Below, piece by piece: positions 16,249 through 25,433 of a stretch of 64,000 nucleotides of DNA. This stretch comes from Flavobacterium micromati. Lineage in GTDB: Bacteria; Bacteroidota; Bacteroidia; Flavobacteriales; Flavobacteriaceae. Made by a program: the position numbers and the translations under genes. Under the pieces are notes generated by a model. The model was not told the DNA's origin, searched no databases, and saw nothing but the letters and a program-made list of their open reading frames with translations. Location: assembly GCF_900129585.1 (NCBI RefSeq), contig NZ_FQWF01000013.1, forward strand, positions 62,001-126,000. The letters are read 5' to 3'. Each line of letters opens with the position of its first letter. Within the stretch, counting starts at the first letter, position 1.

Positions 16249-17022
16249 TTAAACCTTAAAAAATACCTTTCTGATACCAATTATCACAAAAATTAACAAC
16301 GTGTAAATTATAAAGAATGGAATAATATATTCTATTAAATCTAGAGGCAGCATTATTGCAATTATCAATAGTTGAAAGCCTAATCCATAAATTGAAAGTA
16401 GCGTCATGAACCAGTTAGGAAAAGTTTTGACTTTGTAAGCATCTGAATCAAGAATATGAATTATTTTGTCAAATGCTCCATAAACGATGGTATAAATACG
16501 GAACAAAATATCGACTGATTTTTGTGTTTCTCCTGGTAAAGCCCTTGGAGATTTATATTCAAAAATTTTACTGGTTGTGTCTCCGCCAACGGATTTATTT
16601 CGTAAAATGACATAGTAATAATTGTATAAAGTACCCTGTAATTGTATGCCAATAAAGGCTAAAATTGTCAGCCAAATACCTGTTTTTGAAACGTAACAAA
16701 TTGTCATTAAAAATAGAAAATTAAGAATGATGTCGAACACGCTATCCAAATATCTTCCCGTGTAAGAGGGCGTGTTTTTTAACCTTGCTAATTCCCCATC
16801 GGCAGCATCGATTCCGGACTTTAGAATGATAAAAAAACCTGCCAAAAAGTACGATCCGTCAAGAATACTGTAAATAGCCATCAAACCTGAAACACCAAAA
16901 AGTAAGGTAACATGTATGGGAGTAAAACGAGTATTTTTAAGTTGATTGGCGAGAAATTTTCCGAAAGTTCTTCCGTAATCTGATAAATCTAAAAATTTAT
17001 CTTGAGCTGCTAGTTTTGACAT
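16249..17022 (-). CDS. CDP-alcohol phosphatidyltransferase family membrane enzyme
   Basis: A 257-residue integral membrane protein. It carries the complete family motif D72xxDG76xxAR80x8G89xxxD93xxxD97, where the four Asp bind divalent metal and the CDP-diacylglycerol or CDP-alcohol head group. About six membrane helices are predicted. The acceptor alcohol cannot be told from this motif. It could be a phosphatidylglycerophosphate-, phosphatidylserine- or phosphatidylinositol-type synthase, or an archaetidyl-like branch. A minus-strand TACATTTG at 17038-17045, 16-23 nt upstream of the ATG, fits a -7 element. Confidence 0.85.
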   Translation of the reverse strand: MSKLAAQDKFLDLSDYGRTFGKFLANQLKNTRFTPIHVTLLFGVSGLMAIYSILDGSYFLAGFFIILKSGIDAADGELARLKNTPSYTGRYLDSVFDIILNFLFLMTICYVSKTGIWLTILAFIGIQLQGTLYNYYYVILRNKSVGGDTTSKIFEYKSPRALPGETQKSVDILFRIYTIVYGAFDKIIHILDSDAYKVKTFPNWFMTLLSIYGLGFQLLIIAIMLPLDLIEYIIPFFIIYTLLIFVIIGIRKVFFKV

Positions 17023-17077
17023 TAATCAGTGCGTAAACAAATGTATATGTGACAATATAGTCGATAGTTCGGATTAT

Positions 17078-18097
17078 TTATAAAATAACTTTTGATGATT
17101 TAGATTCCAGTATTGAGTAAAATTGAACTCCAAAAAGCAACGCTGCAACTACAAGATGAATCGTTTGTGTTCCAAAAGGGAAATCAAAATAATACATCGA
17201 TATTCCAGAAATAATCTCGATTATGATTAAAATCATAACCCATTTCATTTTTGAAAAGCCCAATTTTAATTTGTTGTTTAAATAAAACAAATATAAATTA
17301 GTCAAGAATACGATCATGGAGAAAGACCGATGAATATAAAACAAGACTGTCGGATTTTTAAGCCATAGTATTTCTGGTGCCCCGGTTTTAGCCACAATGT
17401 CGACTTGTTCACGAACATCTGTACCCAATATAATTTGGATAAGAGTCAACACTAACGAAAAGATTAAAAACGCATTAAACTTTTTATTGAAAAGTAGTGT
17501 TTTGTTATTTCTTTGTACAGCATATATAACAATTAATTGAAAAGCAACTATTAACAATGCAACCAGCATGTGAGTTGTAATTTTATATGGACTCAAATCA
17601 GAGTCCACAACTGTTTTACCTAACCACGCTTGAAAGCCCATTAAAATACAAACCAAAAAAGTCAGAATAATAAGTTTCTTGTTTTCTTTACGATATCCAA
17701 AGGCTAATATAAAAGTTATAATACAAGCAACCCCGGCTAATGCACCAAGGAGTCGATTGATAAATTCGACCCATGTATGCCAAGGGTTAAAAATTGCGTA
17801 GTCATGTTTCGTATATTTTTCCCAGTTGTTCGCATCAAAATTCACCTTTGATACAAAATCAGTTTTAGCAACTAATAGCGCTTCATCTTTGATGATTACT
17901 TGGCCTTTATCATATTCTCTTTCAGCAGTAAAAAGTAATTCTTTTTGCTGTGTGGGTGGAATGTAGTATCCAAAACATTTTGGCCAATCGGGGCAACCCA
18001 TCCCAGATCCTGTTAATCTTACGAATGCTCCTGCAAAAATTACGAGGTACACAAGAATGAGAGAAATTTTAGCTGATTTTAAAAAGTATTTTTGCAT
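17078..18097 (-). CDS. ctaA: Heme A synthase (COX15/CtaA family)
   Basis: A 339-residue polytopic membrane enzyme that oxidises the C8 methyl of heme O to give heme A for aa3-type oxidases. The N-terminus IFAGAFVRLTGSGMGCPDWP is the family signature. HTWVEFINRLLGALAG and KITTHMLVAL carry conserved heme-ligand His, and a later His in YIHRSFSMIV and the terminal TIHLVVA give the second set. Its presence implies a heme-A oxidase elsewhere in the genome, besides the cbb3 enzyme in this window. It starts 2 bp after the ParE-like toxin stop codon and may be read through from that unit. Confidence 0.92.
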   Translation of the reverse strand: MQKYFLKSAKISLILVYLVIFAGAFVRLTGSGMGCPDWPKCFGYYIPPTQQKELLFTAEREYDKGQVIIKDEALLVAKTDFVSKVNFDANNWEKYTKHDYAIFNPWHTWVEFINRLLGALAGVACIITFILAFGYRKENKKLIILTFLVCILMGFQAWLGKTVVDSDLSPYKITTHMLVALLIVAFQLIVIYAVQRNNKTLLFNKKFNAFLIFSLVLTLIQIILGTDVREQVDIVAKTGAPEILWLKNPTVLFYIHRSFSMIVFLTNLYLFYLNNKLKLGFSKMKWVMILIIIEIISGISMYYFDFPFGTQTIHLVVAALLFGVQFYSILESKSSKVIL

Positions 18098-18099
18098 TT

Positions 18100-18396
18100 T
18101 TATTTTTTGGAGAAATTTTGAGGATTTTGTCTGGTATCCCAGATGTCAAGGACAACAATTTCATTTGTTGTTATTATGTAAATTACTTCAAAATGGCTAA
18201 TAATGACAAATTTAATTAAGTCATTTTTGGTTGAATTTCCAAATTCCGGAAATTTTAAGACAACAGCCAAATTAGAATTAATAAGCTGATTTAATTTATT
18301 ACTGTAAACTTTAGACTTATTGCGATTATTCCAATAGTTTAATATATTTTTTCTGGAATTTCTTGCTTCAATTGACCAAACTAATCTTCTAACCAT
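18100..18396 (-). CDS. RelE/ParE-family toxin
   Basis: A 98-residue basic protein (SIEARNSRKNILNYWNNRNK, FGNSTKNDLIKFVIISHFEV, VVLDIWDTRQNPQNF) with the ParE/RelE fold pattern: two N-terminal helices, then a beta sheet ending in the LDIWDTRQNP strand typical of ParE-type toxins. It overlaps the upstream antitoxin gene by 16 bp, the usual translational coupling. Whether it acts on gyrase (ParE) or mRNA (RelE) cannot be judged here. Confidence 0.85.
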   Translation of the reverse strand: MVRRLVWSIEARNSRKNILNYWNNRNKSKVYSNKLNQLINSNLAVVLKFPEFGNSTKNDLIKFVIISHFEVIYIITTNEIVVLDIWDTRQNPQNFSKK

Positions 18397-18653
18397 TCTT
18401 GTATTTCTTTTTGCGCTTCCTCATCTGAAATACAATCACCATTTTGATGCTGTATCATAGCCTTGTCAATTTTGGCCTGCTCCACATCACTAAAAACTCT
18501 TACTTCTATTAAATTTTGATAAATAGATGGCCGTTCATTAACGTGATAACTATCGGAAGCTTCAATTATTTCTTTTATTCTTAAAAGTAAATCAAGATTG
18601 GAACTTTCAATAATTTTTTGAATTAATTCTATTTTTAAGTCAGAAGTTATCAT
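18381..18653 (-). CDS. Antitoxin partner of the ParE-like toxin
   Basis: A 90-residue acidic protein (MITSDLKIELIQKIIESSNL ... DEEAQKEIQEWLED). The N-terminal half is helical and could bind DNA. The QAKIDKAMIQHQNGDCISDE-type C-terminal half resembles toxin-binding tails of antitoxins paired with ParE. The ATG at 18651-18653 is chosen; a TTG six codons upstream coincides with the -7 element TAATTTTG at 18669-18676 and is rejected. Confidence 0.8.
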   Translation of the reverse strand: MITSDLKIELIQKIIESSNLDLLLRIKEIIEASDSYHVNERPSIYQNLIEVRVFSDVEQAKIDKAMIQHQNGDCISDEEAQKEIQEWLED

Positions 18654-18710
18654 ATTATTAAATTTTAGCAAAATTAATTAAAAGCACTGAAAATAAGAGA
18701 GAAACATAAG

Positions 18711-20126
18711 TTAAACTTTGTTTAATCCCATTTTCCCGCCTTTTTTCAAAACAAATTCGTAAGCAGCTTGATATTCATTTGGAATTTCGCCTTCAATTAT
18801 TGCTTCTTTTACCGCTTCTTTTAGTATTCCAATCTCTTTCGAAGGTTTTAAATTAAAAATCATCATAATTTCCTCTCCAGAAATAGGCGGCTGAAAATTC
18901 CGAACCTGATCGCGTTCTTCCACTTCGACAATTTTTTTTCTAACGATTTCAAAATTGCTATGATATTTCTTGAATTTGCTTGGATTTTTTGTGGTTATGT
19001 CTGCTTCGCACAAAGTCATCAAATTTTCAACATCTTCGCCAGCGTCAAAAACCAAGCGTCGCACAGCAGAATCAGTTACCATTTCTTGAGACAAAACAAT
19101 TGGACGCGAACTCATCATGACCATTTTTTGGACAAATTTCATTTTGTGATTCAGTGGCATATGCAAACGCTCAAATATTTTTTTAGCCATTTTACCACCA
19201 AGGAATTCATGTCCGTGAAAAGTCCACCCTTGTTTTTTAGCAAAACGTTTTGTGGGAGCTTTCCCAATATCATGCAATAAAGCTGACCAACGGAGCCAAA
19301 CATCATCTGTATTCGGGCAAATATTATCAACGACTTCTAGTGTGTGATAAAAATTATTTTTGTGTGTATGGCCTTCAATTTCTTCAACGTTGTTTAATGC
19401 TGTTAGTTCTGGTAATATAATGTCTAATAAACCCGTTTCAAATAATAATAGAAATCCAATAGAAGGCTTTTCTGTGGAAAGGATTTTATTCAATTCATCA
19501 ACAATCCGTTCTCCAGAAATAATCTTGATTCGTTCCGCATTTTTAGTGATTGATTGTAATGATTTTGCTTCAATTTCAAAATTCAATTGTGTTGCAAATC
19601 GTATGCCGCGTAACATTCGCAAAGGATCATCAGAGAAGGTAATATCAGGATCTAAAGGAGTTTTGAGTGTTTTCTTCTCGATATCTTTTAAACCGTCAAA
19701 AGGATCGATTAAATCGCCGTAATTATTTAAGTTCAATGAAAGAGCCAACGCATTTATTGTAAAGTCACGTCTGTTTTGGTCGTCTTGTAAAGTTCCGTTT
19801 TCCACCATTGGATTTCGGCTGTCGTGAGTATAGCTTTCTTTTCGAGCTCCAACAAATTCAATATCAATTTCTTTGTAGCGCAACATTGCTGTTCCATAGT
19901 TCTTAAAAACTTGAACTTTAGGTTTGTTAGGAAGCAATTCAGAAACTTTTAAAGCCAGTTCGATTCCGCTACCAACAGCGACAATATCAATATCTTTCTT
20001 GAAGTCTCTTTTCAAAATTAAATCTCGCACAAAACCACCAATCACGTAACTCTCTAAGTTAAGTTCTTGAGAAGCTTGCGAAATGACGTCGAATATTTTA
20101 TCGTTTAAGGCTTGCTTGTAATTCAT
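18711..20126 (-). CDS. CCA tRNA nucleotidyltransferase with HD domain
   Basis: A 471-residue enzyme that adds or repairs the 3'-CCA end of tRNA. The class II nucleotidyltransferase head shows SYVIGGFVRDLIL, the catalytic pair in KKDIDIVAVG, RDFTINALAL and DPLRMLRGIRFA. A C-terminal HD domain (HTHKNNFYHTLEVVDNI, LLHDIGKAPT) would give phosphohydrolase activity. The ATG at 20124-20126 gives the usual N-terminus MNYKQALNDKIFDVI. The stretch upstream is open but offers only a TTG. Confidence 0.92.
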   Translation of the reverse strand: MNYKQALNDKIFDVISQASQELNLESYVIGGFVRDLILKRDFKKDIDIVAVGSGIELALKVSELLPNKPKVQVFKNYGTAMLRYKEIDIEFVGARKESYTHDSRNPMVENGTLQDDQNRRDFTINALALSLNLNNYGDLIDPFDGLKDIEKKTLKTPLDPDITFSDDPLRMLRGIRFATQLNFEIEAKSLQSITKNAERIKIISGERIVDELNKILSTEKPSIGFLLLFETGLLDIILPELTALNNVEEIEGHTHKNNFYHTLEVVDNICPNTDDVWLRWSALLHDIGKAPTKRFAKKQGWTFHGHEFLGGKMAKKIFERLHMPLNHKMKFVQKMVMMSSRPIVLSQEMVTDSAVRRLVFDAGEDVENLMTLCEADITTKNPSKFKKYHSNFEIVRKKIVEVEERDQVRNFQPPISGEEIMMIFNLKPSKEIGILKEAVKEAIIEGEIPNEYQAAYEFVLKKGGKMGLNKV

Positions 20127-20150
20127 GTTATTATACCGCAAATTCGCAAA

Positions 20151-20534
20151 TTATTTTTTTGAATCAATAATTCGTTTATACTCTAGTGAAATTAGATTGA
20201 AATTAGCTAATAAAGCAAGTTTGTTTCCGGAAATCTTTAAATAATTTAGACACTGATTATAGTGACTATTATTAAAACAATCAGTAGTTTTTATTTCAAG
20301 AATTATTTTATCATAAACGACAAAATCAGCATAAAATTTATGTTTTAAGATAGTGTTTTTGTAAGCAACAGAAAACTCTTTTTCTCTTTCGTAAGGTATA
20401 TTATTTAACTGAAATTCATATTCAATAGCATCTTTATAAACGATTTCAGAAAATCCTTTACCAAGATTTTTATGAACCTCAAAAAGAATCCCGACAATTT
20501 TATAGCATTCTTCCTTATATATAATATCGTCCAT
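20151..20534 (-). CDS. GxxExxY protein
   Basis: A 127-residue protein of the GxxExxY family, with the name-giving motif in LGKGFSEIVYKDAI. The later DFVVYDKIILEIKTTD carries the D...ExK arrangement of PD-(D/E)xK nucleases. Members are widespread single genes in Bacteroidota and have no settled function. It stands between the CCA enzyme and Sua5 genes on the same strand, 36 bp from the latter. Confidence 0.9.
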   Translation of the reverse strand: MDDIIYKEECYKIVGILFEVHKNLGKGFSEIVYKDAIEYEFQLNNIPYEREKEFSVAYKNTILKHKFYADFVVYDKIILEIKTTDCFNNSHYNQCLNYLKISGNKLALLANFNLISLEYKRIIDSKK

Positions 20535-20570
20535 AATTGTAAGATTTAAATTTGCGAATTAGCGGTAAAA

Positions 20571-21134
20571 TTACTTTCTTATAATTTTAACCTGACTGTC
20601 TAAACCTAATTTAATTATCGTCGACGGTTTTCCCCCCATTTTTTCAGGTTGCAAATTTACAACATAGTCCACGCCTTTTATAATTTCGGCGCTAATTTCT
20701 TTAAAACTTTTTGGAGCGGGTTGCCCAGAAATATTAGCCGAAGTAGAAACCAATGGTTTTTTCATTCGTTCTAATAATTTAAAACAGAAAGGTTCTTTTA
20801 CAATTCTAATTCCTAAAGTATTATCGGCCGCAATTAAATTTGCCGCTACATTTTTTGGTTTATCTAAAATTAGGGTTGTAGGATTCTCTGATAATTCGAT
20901 GATTTGCCACGCAACTTCGGGAATGTCTGCAAATACATTATGCATCATTTTATCACCATTCATCAAAACGATCATATTTTGTGATTCCACTCTTTTCTTG
21001 AGTTGATAAATTTTGGCAACAGCTTCGGGATTTGTTGCATCACAGCCTATTCCCCAAACGGTATCAGTGGGATAGAGGATAATTCCGCCTTCTTTTATTA
21101 TTTCGTAAGATTTGTTAAGTTCGTCGTTAATCAT
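20571..21134 (-). CDS. Threonylcarbamoyl-AMP synthase (Sua5/YrdC/TsaC family)
   Basis: A 187-residue enzyme making threonylcarbamoyl-AMP from threonine, bicarbonate and ATP for t6A modification of tRNA. Signatures are GGIILYPTDTVWGIGCDATN, IYQLKKRVESQNMIVLM, LGIRIVKEPF and PLVSTSANISGQPAP. It is the single-domain YrdC form, without the Sua5 C-terminal extension. The ATG at 21132-21134 gives the common start MINDELNKSYE. A minus-strand TATCTTTG at 21189-21196 is the likely promoter and would give a leader of about 48 nt. Confidence 0.9.
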   Translation of the reverse strand: MINDELNKSYEIIKEGGIILYPTDTVWGIGCDATNPEAVAKIYQLKKRVESQNMIVLMNGDKMMHNVFADIPEVAWQIIELSENPTTLILDKPKNVAANLIAADNTLGIRIVKEPFCFKLLERMKKPLVSTSANISGQPAPKSFKEISAEIIKGVDYVVNLQPEKMGGKPSTIIKLGLDSQVKIIRK

Positions 21135-21142
21135 TTTAAATA

Positions 21143-21171
21143 TTGAATTGTTAAATAACTTTCTATTTTTG
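21143..21171 (+). promoter_or_regulatory. Promoter of the glycosyltransferase-like gene
   Basis: TTG at 21143-21145, 18-bp spacer, TATTTTTG at 21164-21171. This is a full match to the Bacteroidota -33/-7 pattern, 32 nt before the ATG at 21203. The opposing promoter of the Sua5 gene (TATCTTTG, 21189-21196 minus) faces it, so the two transcripts overlap at their 5' ends. Confidence 0.65.
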
Positions 21172-21202
21172 TGCATTGCAATTATTCGCAAAGATAAGCA
21201 TT

Positions 21203-22159
21203 ATGACAAAAATTAAAAAAATCGCAATTATTGCAACTCATTCATTTGGTTATATTGATTTTATTGTTGATCGATTAAATTCAATCGATAGTGTCGATTT
21301 GACTTATGTGAACATAGATTCAATTGCCTTTTCTTACAAAAATTTTTATTCAAGGATAAATAATTTCTTTTCGAAATTTTTTTTATTAGGAAATTTAAAG
21401 GATAAAAATAGAACGAATTACATTAATAATATTGTGAAGAATAAAGGTTCTTTTGATCAAATACTGATTATTCGGCCCGATAAGCTAGAAAAAGATTTAT
21501 TAATTTATTTACGTGAAAATGCTGTTGAAATGACCTGTTACTTATTTGATGGAATTGAAAATTATCCAGAACAGCAAAATACTTTACAATTTTTCGACAC
21601 TATTTACAGCTACGACAAAAATGATGTAAAAAAGTATAATTTTCAGTTTTTGACTAATTACATTTACGATAACGAAATCAAAAATATAACTCCACGCCAA
21701 ACCGTATTTCATATATCTTCATATGATAAAAGATTTCCAATGCTTCAAAATTTAGCTACTAATTTTGAACTTAAAAATATTTCTTATCTTTTTATTGTGA
21801 GAAAAGATAGTGGTCATTTCAATTCCAAGATAAATCTAATTAAAAATTATCTATCAATTCAGGAGGTAAAAAATCATATCGCCGAAAGTACTATTTTAGT
21901 TGACATCCAAAAGAATAATCAGCAAGGTTTAAGTTTTCGCATCTTTGAAGCGTTAGGTTACAATAAAAAAATCATTACTAATAATGAAGATATCGTTCGT
22001 TATGATTTTTATAATGTAAACAATATTTGGGTGATCACAGAAGATAATCTTGAGATTCCTCAATCATTTTTTGAAACCAAGTATAAACCAATAGACGCTA
22101 GTGTTTTAAGAAAATACATGTTGGCTAATTGGATCGAAACAGTGTTCAAAGTTAAGTAA
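21203..22159 (+). CDS. Glycosyltransferase-like protein, family not recognised
   Basis: A 318-residue cytoplasmic protein (MTKIKKIAIIATHSFGYIDF). The layout is GT-B-like: an N-terminal Rossmann start, ILIIRPDKLEKDLL and TCYLFDGIENYPE mid-chain, and a C-terminal half ending in VDIQKNNQQGLSFRIFEALG then KKIITNNEDIVRY. The latter resembles the nucleotide-sugar site of CgeB-type and capsule-related transferases. It opens the surface-polysaccharide cluster that runs to 26414. I cannot assign donor or acceptor. An ATG at 21203 starts the domain. Confidence 0.65.
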   Translation: MTKIKKIAIIATHSFGYIDFIVDRLNSIDSVDLTYVNIDSIAFSYKNFYSRINNFFSKFFLLGNLKDKNRTNYINNIVKNKGSFDQILIIRPDKLEKDLLIYLRENAVEMTCYLFDGIENYPEQQNTLQFFDTIYSYDKNDVKKYNFQFLTNYIYDNEIKNITPRQTVFHISSYDKRFPMLQNLATNFELKNISYLFIVRKDSGHFNSKINLIKNYLSIQEVKNHIAESTILVDIQKNNQQGLSFRIFEALGYNKKIITNNEDIVRYDFYNVNNIWVITEDNLEIPQSFFETKYKPIDASVLRKYMLANWIETVFKVK

Positions 22160-22171
22160 ACAATGAAGTAA

Positions 22172-23314
22172 TTAATTTCTTAACATGGAATTGTTATCGT
22201 TTGAAGAATCATTCATAGTGTCCGTATAAAGCTTTTCATAATTTTTCTTTAAGGTGTTTAAATCATGATTCTTTTTCACTGCAGCCAGAGCATTATTTGT
22301 AAATTTTTCTTTTAGTGAAGGATCATTAATTAGTTTGATGACACAGTCTGAAAGCGTATTCGAATCTTTGATTTCAGCTAGAAACCCAGTTTTTGCGTCA
22401 ATCACAACTTCGGGTATGCCACCTGCTTTTGTTGCAACTATAGGAACTCCACATGCCATAGCTTCATAAATTGACAATGGTAATCCCTCCGTTATAGAGG
22501 TAATTAGGAAAATATTGAATTCGGGTAATAGATCCAAAACATTACTTCTATACCCCGCAAAAATTAAGTCATTGCTTAAATTATTTTTTAAAGAATAGGA
22601 TTTTAAATTATCAATTAACGATCCCTCTCCGATAACTATAAATTTTATAGGAATCATTTTTTCGTTTTTTTGGAGCACTTTTTTTGCTGTATCAATAAAA
22701 GTATAAATGTCTTTTTGGTTGGTTAAAGAGGCAATATTTCCAATGATCAAAGTTTCTTGAGGAATATTAAACTCTTTGTGTAAAATATTTTTATGCTCTT
22801 TTGTTTCAAATTTTTTAACATCTATAGCATCATAAATCGTAATCAAGCGATCTCGATCTTTAATAATGTTGTAAAAAACAGCTTCAACTGCTTTAGAGAC
22901 ACAAATAATTTTTTTAATGCTTTTATGAGAATATTTATATTTATTTAAAAATTTATCTTTAATGGGATTATTTCTCTTTCGACTAAAAATTAAATTAATA
23001 GAATTATATAAAAATTTCTTAGCAATTAGCCCTGCATTAAGTGCAGTAGAATCATGAATGTGAAGAATATCGACCTTACAATCCTTACAAATTTTGATTA
23101 TCGCAAAAATTAAATTTATAATCTTAAAAGCATTTTTTCTGTATGTAAAATATTTTATATTTTCCTTCTCGCACATTTTTGCAAGCACTGAATTTTCAGG
23201 ACAGAGAATATATTGTGTTATGTTTTTATCATCTTTTAGAAGGTTGTAAATTGTATACATTTGATTGTCACCACCTCGTAATTCTGTGATGGATGTAATG
23301 TTTAATATTTTCAT
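22172..23314 (-). CDS. Family 4 glycosyltransferase
   Basis: A 380-residue GT-B enzyme. Its N-terminus MKILNITSITELRGGDNQMY holds the acceptor-side Gly-rich loop, and HIHDSTALNAGLIAKK and IIGNIASLTNQKDI mark the linker to the donor domain. STSEGLPLSIYEAMACGVPI-like residues (here ITSITEGLPLSIYEAMACG) are the E-x7-E donor-sugar motif of GT4. It likely adds a sugar to lipopolysaccharide or another glycolipid at the inner membrane. It converges with the preceding gene (12 bp apart). Confidence 0.9.
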   Translation of the reverse strand: MKILNITSITELRGGDNQMYTIYNLLKDDKNITQYILCPENSVLAKMCEKENIKYFTYRKNAFKIINLIFAIIKICKDCKVDILHIHDSTALNAGLIAKKFLYNSINLIFSRKRNNPIKDKFLNKYKYSHKSIKKIICVSKAVEAVFYNIIKDRDRLITIYDAIDVKKFETKEHKNILHKEFNIPQETLIIGNIASLTNQKDIYTFIDTAKKVLQKNEKMIPIKFIVIGEGSLIDNLKSYSLKNNLSNDLIFAGYRSNVLDLLPEFNIFLITSITEGLPLSIYEAMACGVPIVATKAGGIPEVVIDAKTGFLAEIKDSNTLSDCVIKLINDPSLKEKFTNNALAAVKKNHDLNTLKKNYEKLYTDTMNDSSNDNNSMLRN

Positions 23315-23539
23315 TTTTTGATACGGCCTACGTTACTTTAGTTTTAAGTGTAAAAGTATAAAAAAATGGTAAGCTATTTTTCAAATAACAAATAACCTGA
23401 AATCACAAAAATTTTACAGACTAAAAATTTCTTCTTGCAAGATAAGAATTGATAGTGTGCCGGAGAAATGTAAAAAGTAATGCTATTTCTCAGCCATGAT
23501 TTCTCTATTTTTACACATTATTAATCAACTCAAAATTAA

Positions 23540-24298
23540 ATGTTATTAAAGGTTCGTTCTAGGTATGAAGAAAAAGCAATCGAAAATTGTATAATTAATT
23601 TTAATTCAACGGGAAGTCTTTTTGGAGACGGGCAACGCAATACCATAAAACTATTCGAACTAGACGGTAAAACAATAAATATAAAATCATTCAAAATTCC
23701 ACATATAATTAATCAAATCGCCTATAAATATTTTAGAAAATCAAAAGCCAAACGCTCTTACGAATATGGGATTAAATTGCTTGAAAACGGAATTGGAACA
23801 CCAGAACCAGTCGCTTACGCTGAAAATTTTGGTATTCTAGGACTTCAAGAAAGTTACTATGTTAGTGAACACCTATCCAGCGATTTGACTTTTAGAGAAT
23901 TAGTACAAATTCCTAATTTTCCGGATCACGAAAATATTTTGAGACAGTTTACTAGATTTACAATTGATTTGCATGAAAAAGGCATTGAATTTCTTGATCA
24001 TTCGCCTGGAAATACTTTAATTAAAAAAGTTTCAGAAAATGAATATTCATTTTTCCTAGTTGATTTAAATAGAATGAATTTTCATGATACCATGGATTTT
24101 AATATGAGAATGAAAAATTTCAGCAGGCTCACGCCCAAAAAAGAGATGATCGCGATCATGAGTAATGAATATGCAAAGTTGTATAGCATTCAAAACGAAG
24201 CAAATATTTTTGAAAAAATGTGGTTTTATACAAATGATTTTCAAGAAAAATTTGAAAGAAAAATAGCGAGAAAAAAGAAACTTTTATTTTGGAGATAG
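23540..24298 (+). CDS. Lipopolysaccharide kinase-like protein (Kdo/WaaP family)
   Basis: A 252-residue protein kinase-fold enzyme resembling the Kdo kinase/WaaP family, which phosphorylates core sugars of lipopolysaccharide. It shows a Lys in TINIKSFKIPH, Glu in YVSEHL, and a catalytic loop FLDHSPGNTLI (Asp and Asn), then FLVDLNRMNF in the metal-binding position (Asp). It lies between three glycosyltransferase genes on the other strand, supporting a role in core assembly. The C-terminus is strongly basic (KFERKIARKKKLLFWR), suiting membrane association. Confidence 0.85.
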   Translation: MLLKVRSRYEEKAIENCIINFNSTGSLFGDGQRNTIKLFELDGKTINIKSFKIPHIINQIAYKYFRKSKAKRSYEYGIKLLENGIGTPEPVAYAENFGILGLQESYYVSEHLSSDLTFRELVQIPNFPDHENILRQFTRFTIDLHEKGIEFLDHSPGNTLIKKVSENEYSFFLVDLNRMNFHDTMDFNMRMKNFSRLTPKKEMIAIMSNEYAKLYSIQNEANIFEKMWFYTNDFQEKFERKIARKKKLLFWR

Positions 24299-24317
24299 GA
24301 ATTTTACGATTATACTT

Positions 24318-24346
24318 TTTGATCTAATTTCTCTTTCAAGATCAAA
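24318..24346. other. Inverted repeat between convergent genes
   Basis: Perfect 8-bp arms TTTGATCT and AGATCAAA with a 13-nt loop, between the kinase and family 9 transferase stop codons. No T-tract follows on either strand, so termination is uncertain. Confidence 0.4.
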
Positions 24347-25411
24347 TCATACTGCATGCGTTCTTAAAAAAGTTTCTAAAACGGGATAAATTAATTCAGG
24401 ACTAAATTCTTTATAAAATAGCGCATTTTCCTTTTTTACCATTTTAGCAGATTTATTAATAAACAATTCTGGTTTAAATTCTTCCAAATGTACCGAGACA
24501 TGCTTGATACCATCTTCAAATGTAGCCCAACCTTTTTTATCGATCCAAGGCGAAAAAATAATGAATGAGGGTTTCCCTAAAGCTTTAGCCATATTTATTG
24601 CGCCTCCATCATTACCAATTATAAGATCGCAAGAATTCATAATTGCAATAAATTCTCTTATATTTTTACCCAAAACTTGTGGATATAGTTTAGATTTAGT
24701 TCCTTCGTTACAGGCATCGTAAATTACCGTGGCTTCCTCTTTTTGCGACGGCATATAATTAAATAGCAAATTAATATTGCCTTTAGAAGCTATAAAATCA
24801 AGAAGTTTTGACATATAAAGCAGTGGATAAGTTTTATCTAAACTACTGCCTAAAATGCTTAGCATGATTGTTTTTTTTGACTGATTTACCGCATGTAAAT
24901 TAAAAAGTGAAGTTGCATATTCATGCTCCTTTTTTGTAGCGTAAATTTGAGGAAAATTATCTAATTCAATTTTTAAATGTAAAGGTTCCAGCAGTGCTAA
25001 TCGTTGGTCAATTATTAATCCTAAATTTGATTTGGATGTTTTTGTTCTTTCAACAGTGTTAGTGTATAAGAACTCTCTACCCCTTTTTTTATATGATATT
25101 TTTTTCTTAGCACCTGAAAACAATACCACAAGCCAACTTTCAAGTTTGGAATATGCATCTATTACTATATCATATTTTTCTTGATGAATAGATTTTATTA
25201 ACTTGAAGTATTCCCATTTGCTCGTTTGATGCTTCTTTTCGAAGAGGATTAAACGATTAAAACTGGTGTTTCCTTCTAAAACAGCCTTTGTAGATTCGTA
25301 AACCATATAATCAATTATGGCAGTTGGGTAGGCTTTACGTAAATTATCACATAAAATAGAAGTCACTAAAACATCTCCAATCATTTTTTGCTGAATTACA
25401 AGTATTTTCAT
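24347..25411 (-). CDS. Family 9 glycosyltransferase (heptosyltransferase-like)
   Basis: A 354-residue GT-B enzyme of the ADP-heptose transferase family. The start MKILVIQQKMIGDVLVTSIL is the family signature, and CDLIIGNDGGAINMAKALGK with FIIFSPWIDKKGW is the donor-binding part. It should add a heptose or related sugar to the lipopolysaccharide inner core. It is 22 bp from the upstream family 2 transferase gene on the same strand. Confidence 0.9.
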   Translation of the reverse strand: MKILVIQQKMIGDVLVTSILCDNLRKAYPTAIIDYMVYESTKAVLEGNTSFNRLILFEKKHQTSKWEYFKLIKSIHQEKYDIVIDAYSKLESWLVVLFSGAKKKISYKKRGREFLYTNTVERTKTSKSNLGLIIDQRLALLEPLHLKIELDNFPQIYATKKEHEYATSLFNLHAVNQSKKTIMLSILGSSLDKTYPLLYMSKLLDFIASKGNINLLFNYMPSQKEEATVIYDACNEGTKSKLYPQVLGKNIREFIAIMNSCDLIIGNDGGAINMAKALGKPSFIIFSPWIDKKGWATFEDGIKHVSVHLEEFKPELFINKSAKMVKKENALFYKEFSPELIYPVLETFLRTHAV

Positions 25412-25433
25412 TTAAAAAGTTTTTGAAAAAAAA

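Noticed and set aside
24318..24346. Bidirectional terminator between the kinase and family 9 transferase genes
   Set aside because: The 8-bp stem lacks a T-tract on both strands; it is listed only as an inverted repeat.
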